Of a DNA stretch of 64,000 bases, positions 30,210 to 42,279 are shown piece by piece. Source of the stretch: Angiostrongylus vasorum (lineage: Eukaryota; Nematoda; Chromadorea; Rhabditida; Metastrongylidae); contig JADANN010000422.1 of NCBI GenBank assembly GCA_018806985.1, positions 580,001 to 644,000 of the forward strand, in the 5' to 3' direction. The notes beneath the pieces were generated by a model. It made no database searches, was not told the origin of the DNA, and worked only from the letters and a program-made list of their open reading frames with translations. Every line of letters begins with the position of its first letter. Within the stretch, counting starts at the first letter, position 1. The position numbers and the translations under genes are program-made.

Positions 30210-31530
30210 AATTTAAAAACTACACTCTAAGTTTTTGCATGGCATTTCTTGTACTTACTTCCAAAGAAATGGAAGTAATTTTCCGTAATAACGACATTTC
30301 CAGACGTCTACTAGCAAAAGCAGTGGAACTCAGTAAATCGTCTAGTTGGACTTTACTTTGGAACGTCGCCACTAGCTGATACATCACCGTTAGTCTGTGT
30401 GAACTCTCGCATGATTAGTGTATTGCAACGAATTCGAGTGTGAAGCCATCGAAAGCCAGTTTTTTCACGACTTCCTGTTAACGTCGGCCGTGATCAAATA
30501 ATGCTCTATATCCTTGTTCAGTTTTTTCAATTTTCCATGATATCATCCTCAGCCATTGGCCGTGATTTTTTAAGTAGAAGGGCAACCGAAAATGTCACTT
30601 TCGCGTCGTATATGAAATTCTTTGGTAGCAACGTAAGGGCATGCTTGGTTGGTGTTCTCATCAGCACGAGTTTAATTCCGGGTACTGGGTCCTTTAACAA
30701 TAATAATGCCAATAGAAGTAATGGTCAGTGATCGGTAAAGGGTAAAGCGACGCATGTAGACAAATTTTTTAGGAATACGCTATGCATTCGAGTCCATTAA
30801 ACAGCGAAAAAAATGTTTCATAAAGCAGTTCCATGCGCTGAATTTTTTGATGTCACTTCCACAGCAAGTTAACCTAGAACACTTGCCTCTTAAAAAAAGC
30901 ACTGAGGACACTAGATGCTTCAGCAAATCATCCTTTAAACTCTCGCACACAAAGGGATCATCATGAGTCTCGGATTCTTATACTACTATGAAACAAGAAG
31001 GTCATATATAAACAGAGAAACTCCAATATATCCGTATTAGTGTAACGTTATAGGTCTTAAAACAGAGACCGACGAACATCTTGATCGCCCGACGATTGTG
31101 AGTTCTTCTTCCTTTTGTTATGAATATCATGAATGTAGTTGGAGAATGGAATGGGCAGAAATAAATACGCTGCTGAAGCAACATTATATGAAAAGCGTTC
31201 CTCTCACATTTTAGCTGCTCTGAGACAACAAGCACATTGTCGCCGCCGAGAACAACTCCGCAAACTGTAAGAAGGTACGGTACAGCACGACATCAGCGCC
31301 CTTTCTTACCGATCCTCGTGTTTCTTCAAAAAAGTGAGAGCAGTAGATCGCCTCTGAGGGAAACCTAGAAACGACATATCATGGCTTATTCATTAAAAAG
31401 GTTAACCTAGTCAACAAATAAATATAACTAGGCTATTTTATCATTAACACTACCTTGTCATTTCACCATATTTCTAAACAACTGAAACGGTCTTATCTGA
31501 CAATTATGAAGATATTTCCTTCAATATTAA
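30210..31530. other. No convincing gene
   Basis: A 55-nt minus-strand stretch at about 30258-30312 has an acceptor (TTTTGCTAG) and donor (AA|GTAAGT) around an open frame DVWKCRYYGKLLPFLW but cannot be assigned. Otherwise nothing recognised. Confidence 0.4.
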
Positions 31531-31539
31531 AACCTTCGG

Positions 31540-31825
31540 CCCGTGTGGTGCAGTGGTCGGAGGCACCGTGTAACACACACGTGGAATCGATCCCCGCGCC
31601 CATGGTCCACCAAGCGTTCCATCCAACCGAAGTAGGCAAATTGGAGCTAGACTTGTCTGGAAGGATAGCAGCACTGGTTGGATACATCGGTAGGCCATTG
31701 CGAGTCATTGTAAAGGCCAAATATGCTTTCAATCACATCCAAACGATGCTTAATGAAGTCGAATGCATAGCGTATTCTTCAGGGATTGATCACCTTCGAG
31801 AGCTTCATCCTTTATCCCTTTTATC
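31540..31825 (+). mobile_element. SINE-1 copy, full length
   Basis: A-box-like TGGTGCAGTGG at 31547, B-box-like GGAATCGATCC at 31584, body and tail as in the family. The breakpoint of the inverted duplication (31729) lies inside it. Confidence 0.9.
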
Positions 31826-32469
31826 AAAACCTTAACAGTTCTCAAACATCAAGTTACGTCATTTTCATCCCAGCAACCCTCAGTGGAAATTGTTGGCCAG
31901 TTGTTCATTTCATGTGGAGAATCTTTTCCTAATTGTAAGCTTTTAGGCACTGGCATGTAAACATTAGTAAACACTGCATGTTCTTCCATGCTACCGGTAA
32001 TATTTTTGAAAATGTTTTTTTAATAGCATACACATTGCTACTACTTATTGTTAGAAATGTGCTCAGCTACCGATTCTTCCATGTCGTTCACCTCAACGAA
32101 TAGTAACTGGTGAGTGCTACCATATTTATGGTTGTATTTCACATAATAACTAGCCGCCAAGAGTTAATAGAAAGAGATGAAATTTGCTTTCTAGTAAAGT
32201 ACATCATACTTCTGAGCTTTGACGAGAAGTTCAAAAAAGAGAAATTACTCATTACACACAAGGGAATCCAAGCTCTTCACGTTCTAGAGTCGTCAAACTG
32301 GTATCAGACTCGTTGGAGAAAATTTCCTCTTATCTTCAGGGGCCGACAATTCTGTCTAAATTTGGAATGCTTTGGTAGAGCTATTCCAAGGTGCTATTGG
32401 AAATCATCTCAAACTTCATTCAAACACTCACTGGAAGTCTTTCTTAAAACAATGATGAAGCCTTTTTTA

Positions 32470-32645
32470 CACAAAGCGTTCGGCGTTGTTCGTCGCAGGT
32501 GGATGCGCTATGAATTCGACTTCATCAGATACTATTGGGGATAACTGAATGCGCATCTGGCCTAACAATGGAGATTTACCAATACACCGAGTCAGTGCTT
32601 CTATCCCCTTGACCAGTCTGGTGTGGGTTTGAAGCAATGGAAAGT
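32470..32645 (-). mobile_element. SINE-1 fragment, decayed
   Basis: 'ggtggatgcgctatgaattc' and 'aatgcgcatctggcctaaca' resemble the SINE-1 tail; its inverted twin is at 44930-45110. Confidence 0.5.
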
Positions 32646-32936
32646 ATAATGAGTTCGTGGCGTCATATCGAACCAACGGACACTTGAGTATCAAAAGGAA
32701 TCTCTAGCTAATGGGTTACACATACCATTTTTTGCATAGTTTTGCTAATTCTGTAGAAGTAACATTCCTATGATTTACGTAGTTGACAATATCTGGCTTC
32801 TTATAACTTCTTGGTAGCCTAATAAATATGCACAATAAAGTTTTGTATCGCATCCCTTTACACTTTTTCATTAAGATCAGTAATTCAACGATGACGATAT
32901 CGCCCCATTTCATTCAGGAGACTACGATTCAGGAGA

Positions 32937-33134
32937 CTATGTACGGGTGAGTGCTATGTGACTAAGATTGTAGTCCATTAGTGGGAAATCGATAATACCA
33001 AGATGGTTGTTCGTGAACAGATGATCTGAGTTCAAGTTGAGTCTGAAGTCGTAAAAAACACCTTTAGATTCTGCACGGCTCAAAGGTACGCTCTGGTAGT
33101 AGTGCAACATTTTCATCTTCACCGTTAGTTCCAT
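32937..33134 (-). CDS. Unassigned 65-codon ORF in the duplicated arm
   Basis: Encodes MLHYYQSVPLSRAESKGVFY then DFRLNLNSDHLFTNNHLGII and DFPLMDYNL. Composition looks protein-like but no family is recognised. The copy in the other arm (44480-44670, plus) has one extra T in a T-run and is frameshifted, so only this copy is open. Confidence 0.3.
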   Translation of the reverse strand: MELTVKMKMLHYYQSVPLSRAESKGVFYDFRLNLNSDHLFTNNHLGIIDFPLMDYNLSHIALTRT

Positions 33135-33299
33135 AGTGCACTAGATAAAGCAAAGACGGCAGTGGCTTACTTTCGTCTCTGCCACATTCCGAAGTGGCCA
33201 AAACGCATTCCAGAAGCACTGAAGTCCTCAGCGACTTTGTATAGGACCGCTATTTATTTTCGTTTTGTTAGTGAGAAAAAGACCGGGACGGGTACAGGC

Positions 33300-34690
33300 C
33301 ACAACGCTCGTAGCCAAAAACAATAGAGATCTATTGAGGAACACCGTCGTGTCCTGCTGGACGAGTTCCCTCTTGCTCAATTGGCTTCACCTTGGTATTG
33401 CCGTGACGCAAAAACAGTGAGTACGTTTCATGAGCTCAAAAATAATGCAACCTAAACTTGGTGGAAACCTGTTATTTTTTAGGGAATGACTTTAAGGTCC
33501 TAGTGGTTTTTGTCTGAACTGGTAAAGTTTTCTGTGCTCTGAGATTTATCGGTTAAACTTTAAACAGGGCCACTGCTTTTTCACCAATGCCTTGTTTTTA
33601 ATTCATATGTGGTGTCATATCTTAATGGTAGTTCATGAATGACGAAACGTCGTGAAAACATACATGTCCAGAAAATGAAAACTGCATTACGAGCGGCCCT
33701 TTATCCTTGAATTTTTCCCAGTCTAATTGTGCGCCTTCTATTTCATCAGCTTTCTAACTATCTTTTAATCCTGTTTATGGTAAATCTAATGGACCGATTT
33801 CTATCAGGCAAAAGCAACTAAAGAATTCTTCTCTATTTTAGCTTATAAGATTCGATTTCCATTACTTTGTGTGTCTTGTCACTTCTTTCATTAAGATTCA
33901 TTGCCTTGCATTCGGTATCCGCAAGGGTCTTCGGATTTTCATGTGAGTTAGGCTGCCACTTGAAGAAATTGTCTTTCTCATCAATGTTGTTGAATATTTG
34001 CTTAAGTGATTCCTTTAAGAATCCAGAGATATAAAGATGCTGAAAGGTTCGCAGAACTTCTCAAAATGCAGTAGTCAACCTTCTCGGTGGTGATTTGCTG
34101 ACATCGGAAGGCTTGTAGATTTGGTTGGCAGGTGCGGATTCGAACCAGAGCTCATGCGTGCAACAATGTGCTAGTTCGAGCAATAACGAACTAAAGATTT
34201 TATTGCAAGCTTTCTGCAACTAAATATTGTAGTACTGGTTTTGAACAGCTATTTATTTAATACAGAAAGGCAATGGGCTGTCTCCTTTCAACTTTTATCA
34301 CTCTTTATAAATTTCCATTGTCGTTTCGGTTAAAATACGGTGATCTTTCTATCAATTCCAGCTGTGATAAAAGCAGGTGTAGAATCAGTAAAAGCTACAA
34401 ACCTTGGATTTCTTGCCAAGTTTTCGATTCTTTGAGCCTCCTGAGGGAAAGGAAATTGAGAAAAGAAGTCGAAGAAGTTGAAAATAGTGTCGTATGCCCA
34501 CAATGACAAAGCTCATATAGTGTCGTTTTATAAGAAACTTACTCGGAATCCGACTGCAGTAAAAGTGCAGAAATATTATAACAAGGAGGACCACTGTCGG
34601 TGTCAACGTAGAAAGAAGAAGAATATAGATGTTTCATAATATGAGCGTTGTTATCCAAGCAAAAAACGAATGCAATTATAAATCTTATAT
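33300..34690. other. Loop sequence; possible SINE-2 remnant and plus-strand terminal exon
   Basis: 33890-34175 shows weak reverse SINE-2 similarity. At 34366 an acceptor (TTCTATCAATTCCAG) precedes a short open frame in the plus strand. No confident gene. Confidence 0.35.
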
Positions 34691-34699
34691 CTTTTAGAG

Positions 34700-34990
34700 G
34701 ACGCATGTAGCGCAGTGGTCGGAGGCGCACTGTAACACACTTGTGGAATCGATCCCCGCGTCCATGGCCCACCAAGCCTTCCATTCCTTTGCGGTCGGAA
34801 AATTGCTATCAGACTTGTCTAGGAAGATAGCAGCACTGGATTGATATATCGGTATGCCACCGCGAGTCATTGTAAAGGCCAAATAAGGCCAAATATGCAT
34901 TCAACCACCCCTAAACGATGCTTAATGAAATCGAATGCATGGGGCATTCCACAGGCATTGATCAACGGCGAGAGCTTCATCTTTTTTTAA
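34700..34990 (+). mobile_element. SINE-1 copy, full length
   Basis: TAGCGCAGTGG at 34709, GGAATCGATCC at 34745, body 'gctatcagacttgtctagga', tail 'gcattgatcaacggcgagag'. Confidence 0.88.
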
Positions 34991-35289
34991 TACCTTTTAT
35001 AAATGGCCTTTAATGTGAGGACTACCTCAACTGGCTGTTGGCAAGGAATCTTAGGGTTGCTTATAGACGTTAAATAAACCTAAAGCCGAAAGTAGGCAAT
35101 ACCTTCCACATCTACGAAGAGCAGCTTCTTGCACATCGATTCTACTAAAACCCTACTTTTTCACACTTTACAAAGTACAGAATAAATGGTGGGCCAATCA
35201 CCTCCAACAAATTAGCCTACCAACGCAATTCATCACCACTTGACATGAGATGCTCAGCAAGTCCCTTTTTGATTATTTTTTCTCACCAT

Positions 35290-36633
35290 CGAAAAGAAGT
35301 CGCGAGGCCACGTGGCACATCCCCAAGTGGCGGATAGGGGGTTAATCGCGGACCACAAGCGACCTTTGCTTGTCTGAGACGCAGGTAGATCCAGAAAATG
35401 GGCTTCCTGTTTCTGCTGTGCCGATTTGGCACATGGTTTCTGTAGTTACGATACGTATTCAAGCACGCGTGTGTGGGTGCGTTCAAGTTTATGCGGATTG
35501 TATCCTACGAGTAAATTCTCCCAAGAGCCTGCAATCAAGTGACAAGGAAATATATCGGAGGCGGTTAGGAGTCGCCTCCAACAAATAAGCTCTATGTCCA
35601 CTCTGGCAGAGCCTGGCAAGCCACCCGTGAGCATACCCAGCCCCCACGTTCAGGGGCTCAGCAAGCTATACGTGGGCATCAAAATGCTAAACACAGTAAA
35701 AAAAAACCCAGCCTTATTCCCCTAACCCCGAAAAGAGACCCCAGTTTCGCAGCGTTGTGTAGGACGAGCACGGAGAGCCTGCCAAAATCTCAGGGCCAAT
35801 GAAAGCTTTCTAGATTACAAAGAACTATGGTGACGATCTGTACCTACAATGCACGTACACTTGCATCCGCGTCCTCGATGGAAGGCTTGCTCATGCAAGC
35901 AGGAAGGATAAGGTAGGACGTCATCGGCCTGGGGATACGAGACGACACCGCCCATTCAACGCCGTCTATGACACCGGAGAAGAACTGCTCCTCGATGCCA
36001 TGCAACGGTAGAGGAGTCGGGGGCGTCGGCGTTCTCGTCACCACGAGCTTGTCCATGAACATCGAATCATTCGAACAACTAATAATCTGAATCGAATGCT
36101 TACGATTGAAGAGATGTGGATCAATGCCGGCTTTAACAATCTTCGTCGTTTACGCGCCGGCATGGAACTATGACGGAGAAGTCGAAGCGTTGTATGTGGA
36201 CTTTGAGAAGTTCTACAGAGAAGACCATACATTCTTCAACATCATCATTGGAGATTTCAGCGCCAAGATTGGACCAAGAAGAACGTGTGAAGAACCTCAC
36301 ATTGGGACCTACGGGTTAGAATGGAACGAACAGGGTGAACTGCTATCTGAATTTATCATGGCTACCAAGACCATCCATGGTAATTCGCAATTCCAGAAGC
36401 CCCACCCTCAACGCTGGACGTGGGAGCCTCCCAGTGGAGAGCACCATAAACGAAATAGACCACATCATAGTAAATAGAAAGTCTTGCCTTACCGATGTCG
36501 CTGCTGTCCCAAAATTCTACATTGAATCAGACCACCGTCTCCTTTGTGCAAGATTCTATTTCTCGCGGAAAGGAGAAAAAAGCCGCTACATTCAAAAGCC
36601 AAACTCCCGGAACCACCACAAACTGGGACTTAT
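35290..36633 (+). mobile_element. RTE-1 copy, 5' part: UTR and APE endonuclease
   Basis: ORF2 starts at 35827 (MVTICTYNARTLAS); the endonuclease shows [22 protein letters not shown] (catalytic GDF-x-A) and SDHRLL-type blocks. Stops at several points. Coding breaks at NWDLF (36633), where a PLE-derived segment begins, and resumes at 42280. Confidence 0.88.
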
Positions 36634-37110
36634 TCATGCGTCGTTTTTCTTGTTCAGCAATCGCGAGGTTGTTAAACAGCAAACATTTACTTCCGTAGAA
36701 AAACACAATACAATACAACAGTAGCTGACGTTTTGGCGGCATCGCCTTCTTCAGAGCCGCTTTTACGTGACTTCCAATGGAGAAGATTAGAACAGCTGGT
36801 TATGGTCCCTGTATGGTTGATAATTGCACCAACCCACATCAAAAATTGATGCGAACATGCGGGGGTCAGGTCGTGTGTGACCTCTGGACATTCCTCCCTG
36901 CTATTCATTGTGGGGTTTCTGGCAATTATCCAAAAAGCCTCAAAAAGTTTTTCGCGCTGGTGTTTTAGTCTCCTGTGCAAGGATATTGACTTTTGCTTCA
37001 AAAATCGTCTCTGCTATGCTTTTGTATCCTATGCCTCCCTATTGGCGTACCTTGTCTTGTTATTACAAGAAATCAGGTATATCGTACCTGAGCTGTGTCG
37101 GCTTTTGATT
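36634..37110 (-). mobile_element. PLE terminus and nuclease C-terminal remnant
   Basis: The minus strand reads the EAFWI-x-x-RNPTMNSREE block near 36890-36950 followed by the terminus 'gtagctgacgttttggcggc'. Confidence 0.75.
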
Positions 37111-37159
37111 TTTGCCACAAATTTCCACTTTACTGTCTTGTTAATTTTTTAAAATCCTT

Positions 37160-37535
37160 TCTATACGACCCGTCTTCACGTCTTCTGTACGAATCCCGGT
37201 ACTTCTTATATTGGATTCGTTTCCTCGCATCCATCATCAACGAAGGCCTTCCAGCTTTTACGTGTGGCTTCGGCTTCTGCTTGATGATCTTTCATTTCAT
37301 CTTGAATGTCGTTGAGTGTCGGTCCAGTCGATTCTCTCTGGAGTTCTGGGGTAGCCGCGCTGAAGCGTTCCCAGTTGGATCGCAGAGAGTGACTTTTCTC
37401 TTGGGCAAGTCCGGTACCCACTTCTCGACGCTGGAGGGATGAGAGGCTTGTTGAGCCTGGTGCGGAGTCGAACCAGCACGGTGGTCGTGATGATCGGCAT
37501 CAACTACTGCTGTGCTATCCGGTCTCATAGTTTTG
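37160..37535 (-). mobile_element. SINE-2 copy
   Basis: 'caagtccggtacccacttct', 'ccagttggatcgcagagagt' and a head with GAGTCGAACC at 37466. Confidence 0.8.
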
Positions 37536-37599
37536 TTAATACTTAGTGGGACTGTTGAACCGCCACTGAAGGTCGGTTGTGGCTTTGTCAATATTACAA

Positions 37600-37890
37600 A
37601 TTAACCAAATTAACGTGTATTTAACAGTCCCGGTGACGGATGATTGCTGACGGCACAGATCGATAAGAACTAGCTGAGAGACAGGCGAAACGAAGGACCC
37701 GCATGGTGTGGTGGTGAACGCGTTACTCCCCGGAAAGGACAATAGCGCGTTCGTTCCCCACCGCAAACACCTGCGGTCCGGAGTTTTGCAAATATCTCAG
37801 CAATCTTGTGGTTGTATTTCGCATAATAATAACCTGCCATAAAAAAGTATAGAAGGCAGAAAATAGAAAGCTAAATAACGTGTGATTGTT
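37600..37890 (-). mobile_element. SINE-3 copy, nearly identical to 13.98-14.16 kb
   Basis: About 180 bp ('gagacaggcgaaacgaagga' to 'tttcgcataataataacctg') differs from the 14-kb copy at few positions, indicating recent movement. Confidence 0.85.
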
Positions 37891-38319
37891 GTTCCAGTAC
37901 CACATTTTGGGAACAATCATTCAAATGGTCGATTTCATTGTTTACAGAAACCTGATAATTCCCCATCACGTGTAGGTTGGCATGTTTTATAACTGCTTCC
38001 TTTGTAAATCCTGTAATATTTCAAATTGTTCTTAGTGAACAAAACCACAATAGCGCGATTTGATTTCAATGCGTACATGTGCTGGAATTCCGTGTTCAAA
38101 CTTTAATACCGCTGGTTTCACCACCATGCTGGCTTTCTTTTTTCCACAGATTCCGGCACTTTCATGGTAAATAGAACACTTGAGGAAAATCTGGGGAGGA
38201 TTTTGCTTTCTCGGTCTAAAGGTATAGTCTTCTGAAGCAAAATTTATAAATTCTTTCGAGAAAAAATTAGGTTATTAAATTGTTATTGATTAGAATTTAT
38301 TTAAAATTAGGTGTTAAAG

Positions 38320-38580
38320 GATAGAGCTGTCGGCGTCGATCTATCCCTGAGGAATGCACCATGCACTCGACTTCATTAAGCATCGTTGGAGATGACTGAA
38401 TCCTTCTCTGGCCTATGACTCGCGATGGCCTAGCGATGTGTCGATCCAGTGAAAATGTCCCCCCAGACAAGTCTGGTACCAGTTTGCCCACCCCGGAGGA
38501 CTGGAAAGGTTTGTGGGTCTGGGGCGCTGGGTTCGATCCCATATGCATTGGAAGGCGCCTCCTACCACTGCTGGCACCAC
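38320..38580 (-). mobile_element. SINE-1 copy
   Basis: 'gatctatccctgaggaatgc', 'agacaagtctggtaccagtt' and head 'gggttcgatcccatatgcat'. Confidence 0.8.
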
Positions 38581-38994
38581 AAAATTAGGTATTAGATTGG
38601 TCACAATTTTCTTCGAAAGGTTGGCAGTTGCAATATTCACTGTGATCCGTAGATATCTTTCGATCCCTTCACTGTTTGAAGTACGAATCTTTAATATTTT
38701 TGTGGAATTTTTTTCAATCTATGGGCTTTCGTCTCTTTTTAACTTTCTTGTTAATTTTTCAGCGAGTGAAATTCATTAGAACCAACATCCATTTTTCTAA
38801 AGGTTAAGGACGCAACTGTTGTGGTCATGTATGTATTGAAATCAATGCATGCAGTTGTAAATGTTTCGCAAAGCTCGTTAGCTCACAGTTTACGTCATTG
38901 GAATAAAACACTTGAAGATTGCAGATTCTTACAAGCAAGATAGAAACTCTTATATCTTACTGAAATGAAGTTCTGGTTCCCACCATCGACTTTC

Positions 38995-39515
38995 TACTAA
39001 TCTCAGCGTTGATCAAATAGTTCTCGATTTTCTTGTTGAGGAAGCAAGAGGTGTTACTTTATTCTTTATTCCTTCAAAGCTGACGTGTCGGCAGACTTCG
39101 CCTTCTTCAGAGACTGGAAGGGTATACTGATAGGCAGTTTACTGCGTCAAAGGCTTCAATAACACACACACAGAAAGAAGAAAATCTAAATCACAATCAC
39201 ACGATTAACAGCTTCTCGACAAAACCCACCATTTATTATGTGCCTTTCACTGAAGAGGAACAGCTGATGAGAGCTGCACATGGTCGATGAATGTAGCACC
39301 CCACATCAAAAGTCGCTGCGAAGGTACGGGGGCGAGATCGTGTGTGATCTCGTTGCATTCCTCCCTGATGTTTATTGTAGGCTTTTTGGCATTTATCCAA
39401 GAAGCCTCAAGAAGTTTACGCGTTCGTGTTTTGGCGTCCTGTGAATGACTATTATTGACTTTAATATCAAAGTCGTCCCCGCTATGCTTTTGTATCCTAT
39501 ATGGCAGCTATTCCC
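38995..39515 (-). mobile_element. PLE fragment: terminus and nuclease tail
   Basis: Family A terminus at 39030-39130 ('tcggcagacttcgccttctt') followed leftward-in-element by the EAxWI-type nuclease tail (39360-39440). Confidence 0.7.
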
Positions 39516-40029
39516 AGAATAGTTTCTATTTTTCTTCTATATCTATTTCTATCTTTGTATGACTGTATGTTTCGGAAATAAGTGTCATATCCGTTTTTCT
39601 CAAGTTACCTAGCAAATGTCGTAGAACGTAAATATCTTGATCCCATCCTAAGGAACTTTGATCGCTGTAAACAGTATTGTTATGCAAACCTATTCTTAGA
39701 ATCTGAACTTGTTGTTTGTTATTACTGTCCAAAAGTTATCGTGCGTACAATAACAAGATGATAATGAGGATGCTGGCGAGAGCAGTCGTCTGCCAGCTGA
39801 CCATAGGATTTTGAGAGTATATGGAGAGGTAGCCGACGGATGTTTTCGGTAATGATGCTGGACCTGTGCCAAATACCGCCTTCTCCGGAAGCACATAAAC
39901 AGCTTCGTGAATTGTTATCCTGGTTCGCGCCTGTCAGGGGCTCGTTCGCTTTCTAGGTGTGTACCGTATTGATCTTGTGTGTCACCAATGTAGATTATCG
40001 CAGTTGTTAAGTCATACTGCACATAGTCA

Positions 40030-40960
40030 TAACTGTACATTGGACTCATCAAATCATTATTGAATGACAGTTGCGAATTGTACGTTAACTTCGTATCATC
40101 GTCACTACGTCACGTTTCCCACCAGCTCAGTGTATCGTCATCATCATCCTGATCCTCATCCTAGTGTCACTGTTCATTGTTTATCAATTGATCTGCGGTG
40201 CGTTGTCAGTAGCGGCGGCTATACTAAAATGCGTTCTGTCTGCAACGCCATCGGTGGCATGTACCATTCCTCCCACACGGTACGCCATGCGTACAAGGCC
40301 CCTGAGCGGCCAACTTATGCTGTGTATTCTGTTAAGCCGCTATAGGCTTATCAGTTTCCAACCATTATCATAGTGGCCCTTGACTCTTAGGCAATGGTGG
40401 CACCCATCGATGCTCAAACTTCACGTTGCTTACATAGCGTTATCCACGACCAGCCGCCTGACTGTGTTCCGTAGATGACTTATCACTTACTGTCCTCATT
40501 GATCCACTAAAATGCACCTCATCGCTATAATGTTAAAATCTTAGCTCAGCCGGAAATACGGCCCGTCTGTATCCCTCTCCGCCTCAGCATCGTCTCTCTC
40601 CGCCTCAGCATACAATCTCCTTCCTCCGCCCTCAGCATACTGTCTACCTCAGCCGCCGCGCCGGCCGCGGATAGACGCGACGCGGCATCGCTCACGGCTA
40701 ACCAACGGTTACTTCTTGGTAATTATTCATTATTACTGTTAATGTAATTGTGTTAATTACTTATTAATGGTATAGTAATATTCGAATGCCATTATCTCGT
40801 TGTTAGCCTCACTTCACTACTAGCCTTAGCACCTCATAGCTTTAACTCACGTCATTCCTCTACCATTACTTCTCCATCGTTACTATTATGTTATTAATGT
40901 TGTATTTGTGTATTAAAGGTTTAATTACCCAAGTTTGAGATATTGCTCTGTGACAACTAC
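40030..40960 (+). repeat. R3 repeat copy a (unclassified)
   Basis: Shares 'gatctgcggtgcgttgtcag', 'tgcaacgccatcggtggcat', and a T/A-rich right part ending 'tttaattacccaagtttgag' with the copy at 60955-62130. Confidence 0.65.
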
Positions 40961-40964
40961 GAAA

Positions 40965-41860
40965 AGTCCCGCGTGGCGTCTTCTCACGAAGTCGAGCATT
41001 CTGCTAAAAGCTAGTGAATATTCGGTGCCGAGTACTGACTCGAAGGCCTATTTTCCACTAGCAGCTACAATATCCTATACGTCCGTAGTGGCGTGCCTTG
41101 CCTTGCTTTTCGTTTGCCATATAGGTGTTCTTTTATGCGTACACAAGAAGGTCTGCCCGTTTCGCCAATAAATTCATCTCCGCAATTACTACAAGCGATC
41201 AGGCATATCGTACCTGTACTCATGCAGTCACCGTCCCTGCCGTAAGGGCAAATTACGCAATTCTTTGTTCCACATAGACAGTCATACAGGCGGTCACGAA
41301 CTAACTGACGACGTAGAGTATACGGTGGTATTTCAATTATCGCTACCGATTCCTCTAGGCCTGCCCTTCTTAAGCATCATTTTATAGCTACGCTTACTTC
41401 ATCGCTAATAAAGGGCAGCATGAACGGGACTTTTGGGGCGTCGCTCTCCTTCTAAGCTTATCTCGTGGGGTTACTACTTCATAGCCATTGGAGATGGCTA
41501 TTTGCCGAGCAAAGTCGCACCGCGCGATTCCTCCTTTAGTTCCCTACTTGTGCATGCAGAGGTGGCGGTTGGAAACATGTTGCTCACAAGCGCTTTCTTT
41601 GTGTATGAAAGGTGGGAAATCAGGAAATGAATCAGAATGTTCTTGTTACTTGGTTTTCGGTACCACTTGGTCATCTAACCGCTTCATCCGGTTTCTCCCA
41701 GGTGAAATTGGTGTATTCTGACTGCTCGTTCAATAATTCAAAGCATTTGTCCATCTTCTCCTGCATAGAGAAAATAACAAAATAATCATCTGTGTATCTG
41801 CAGTAGAGTAGCAGGGGGGACTTGGTAAGTGAATAAATTATAGACAATGGCAATGCACTG
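40965..41860 (-). pseudogene. PLE RT / GIY-YIG remnant
   Basis: The minus strand shows LLYCRYTDDYFVIF (RT palm; YTDD) at about 41770-41810, [18 protein letters not shown], then GTICLIACSNCGDEFIGETG (GIY-YIG) at about 41150-41215, and RIKEHLYGKRKARQGTP. Several frameshifts. Confidence 0.85.
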
Positions 41861-42279
41861 GGCCAAACGCCTCATTAACACCTACAAAAAGACGAAAAAC
41901 TGTATGGCAATTACATGAGGAACAGCTTCTCGAAACACTCGCCGCTTCTTTTTTAGCCATAAATGCCATAAACCCTACAATGAACAGCAAGGAGGAATGC
42001 TCTGACCTGGCCCCCGTATCGTCGCATCAATTTCTGATGTGGAGTGGTGCAATTCTCAACCATATGGGATTATAACCAGCTGTTCTAATCTTCCCCATTG
42101 GAAGTCACGTAAAAGCGGCTCTGAAGAAGGCGATACCGCCGAAACGTCAGCTACTGTTGTATTGTATTGTGTTTTTCTACGGAAATAAATGTAAGCTGTT
42201 TAACAACTTCGCGATTGCTTAACAAGAAAACGACGCATTCATATTCGAATGCCAAGGTTAATAGAAAGTCGATCCTGGG

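Larger units (their letters stand above)
31729..33290 (+). repeat. Left arm of a 1.55-kb inverted duplication
   Basis: Matches the reverse complement of 44330-45878 over its whole length. By eye the outer kilobase differs at only a few per cent of bases; the innermost 150 bp is more diverged. Confidence 0.92.
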
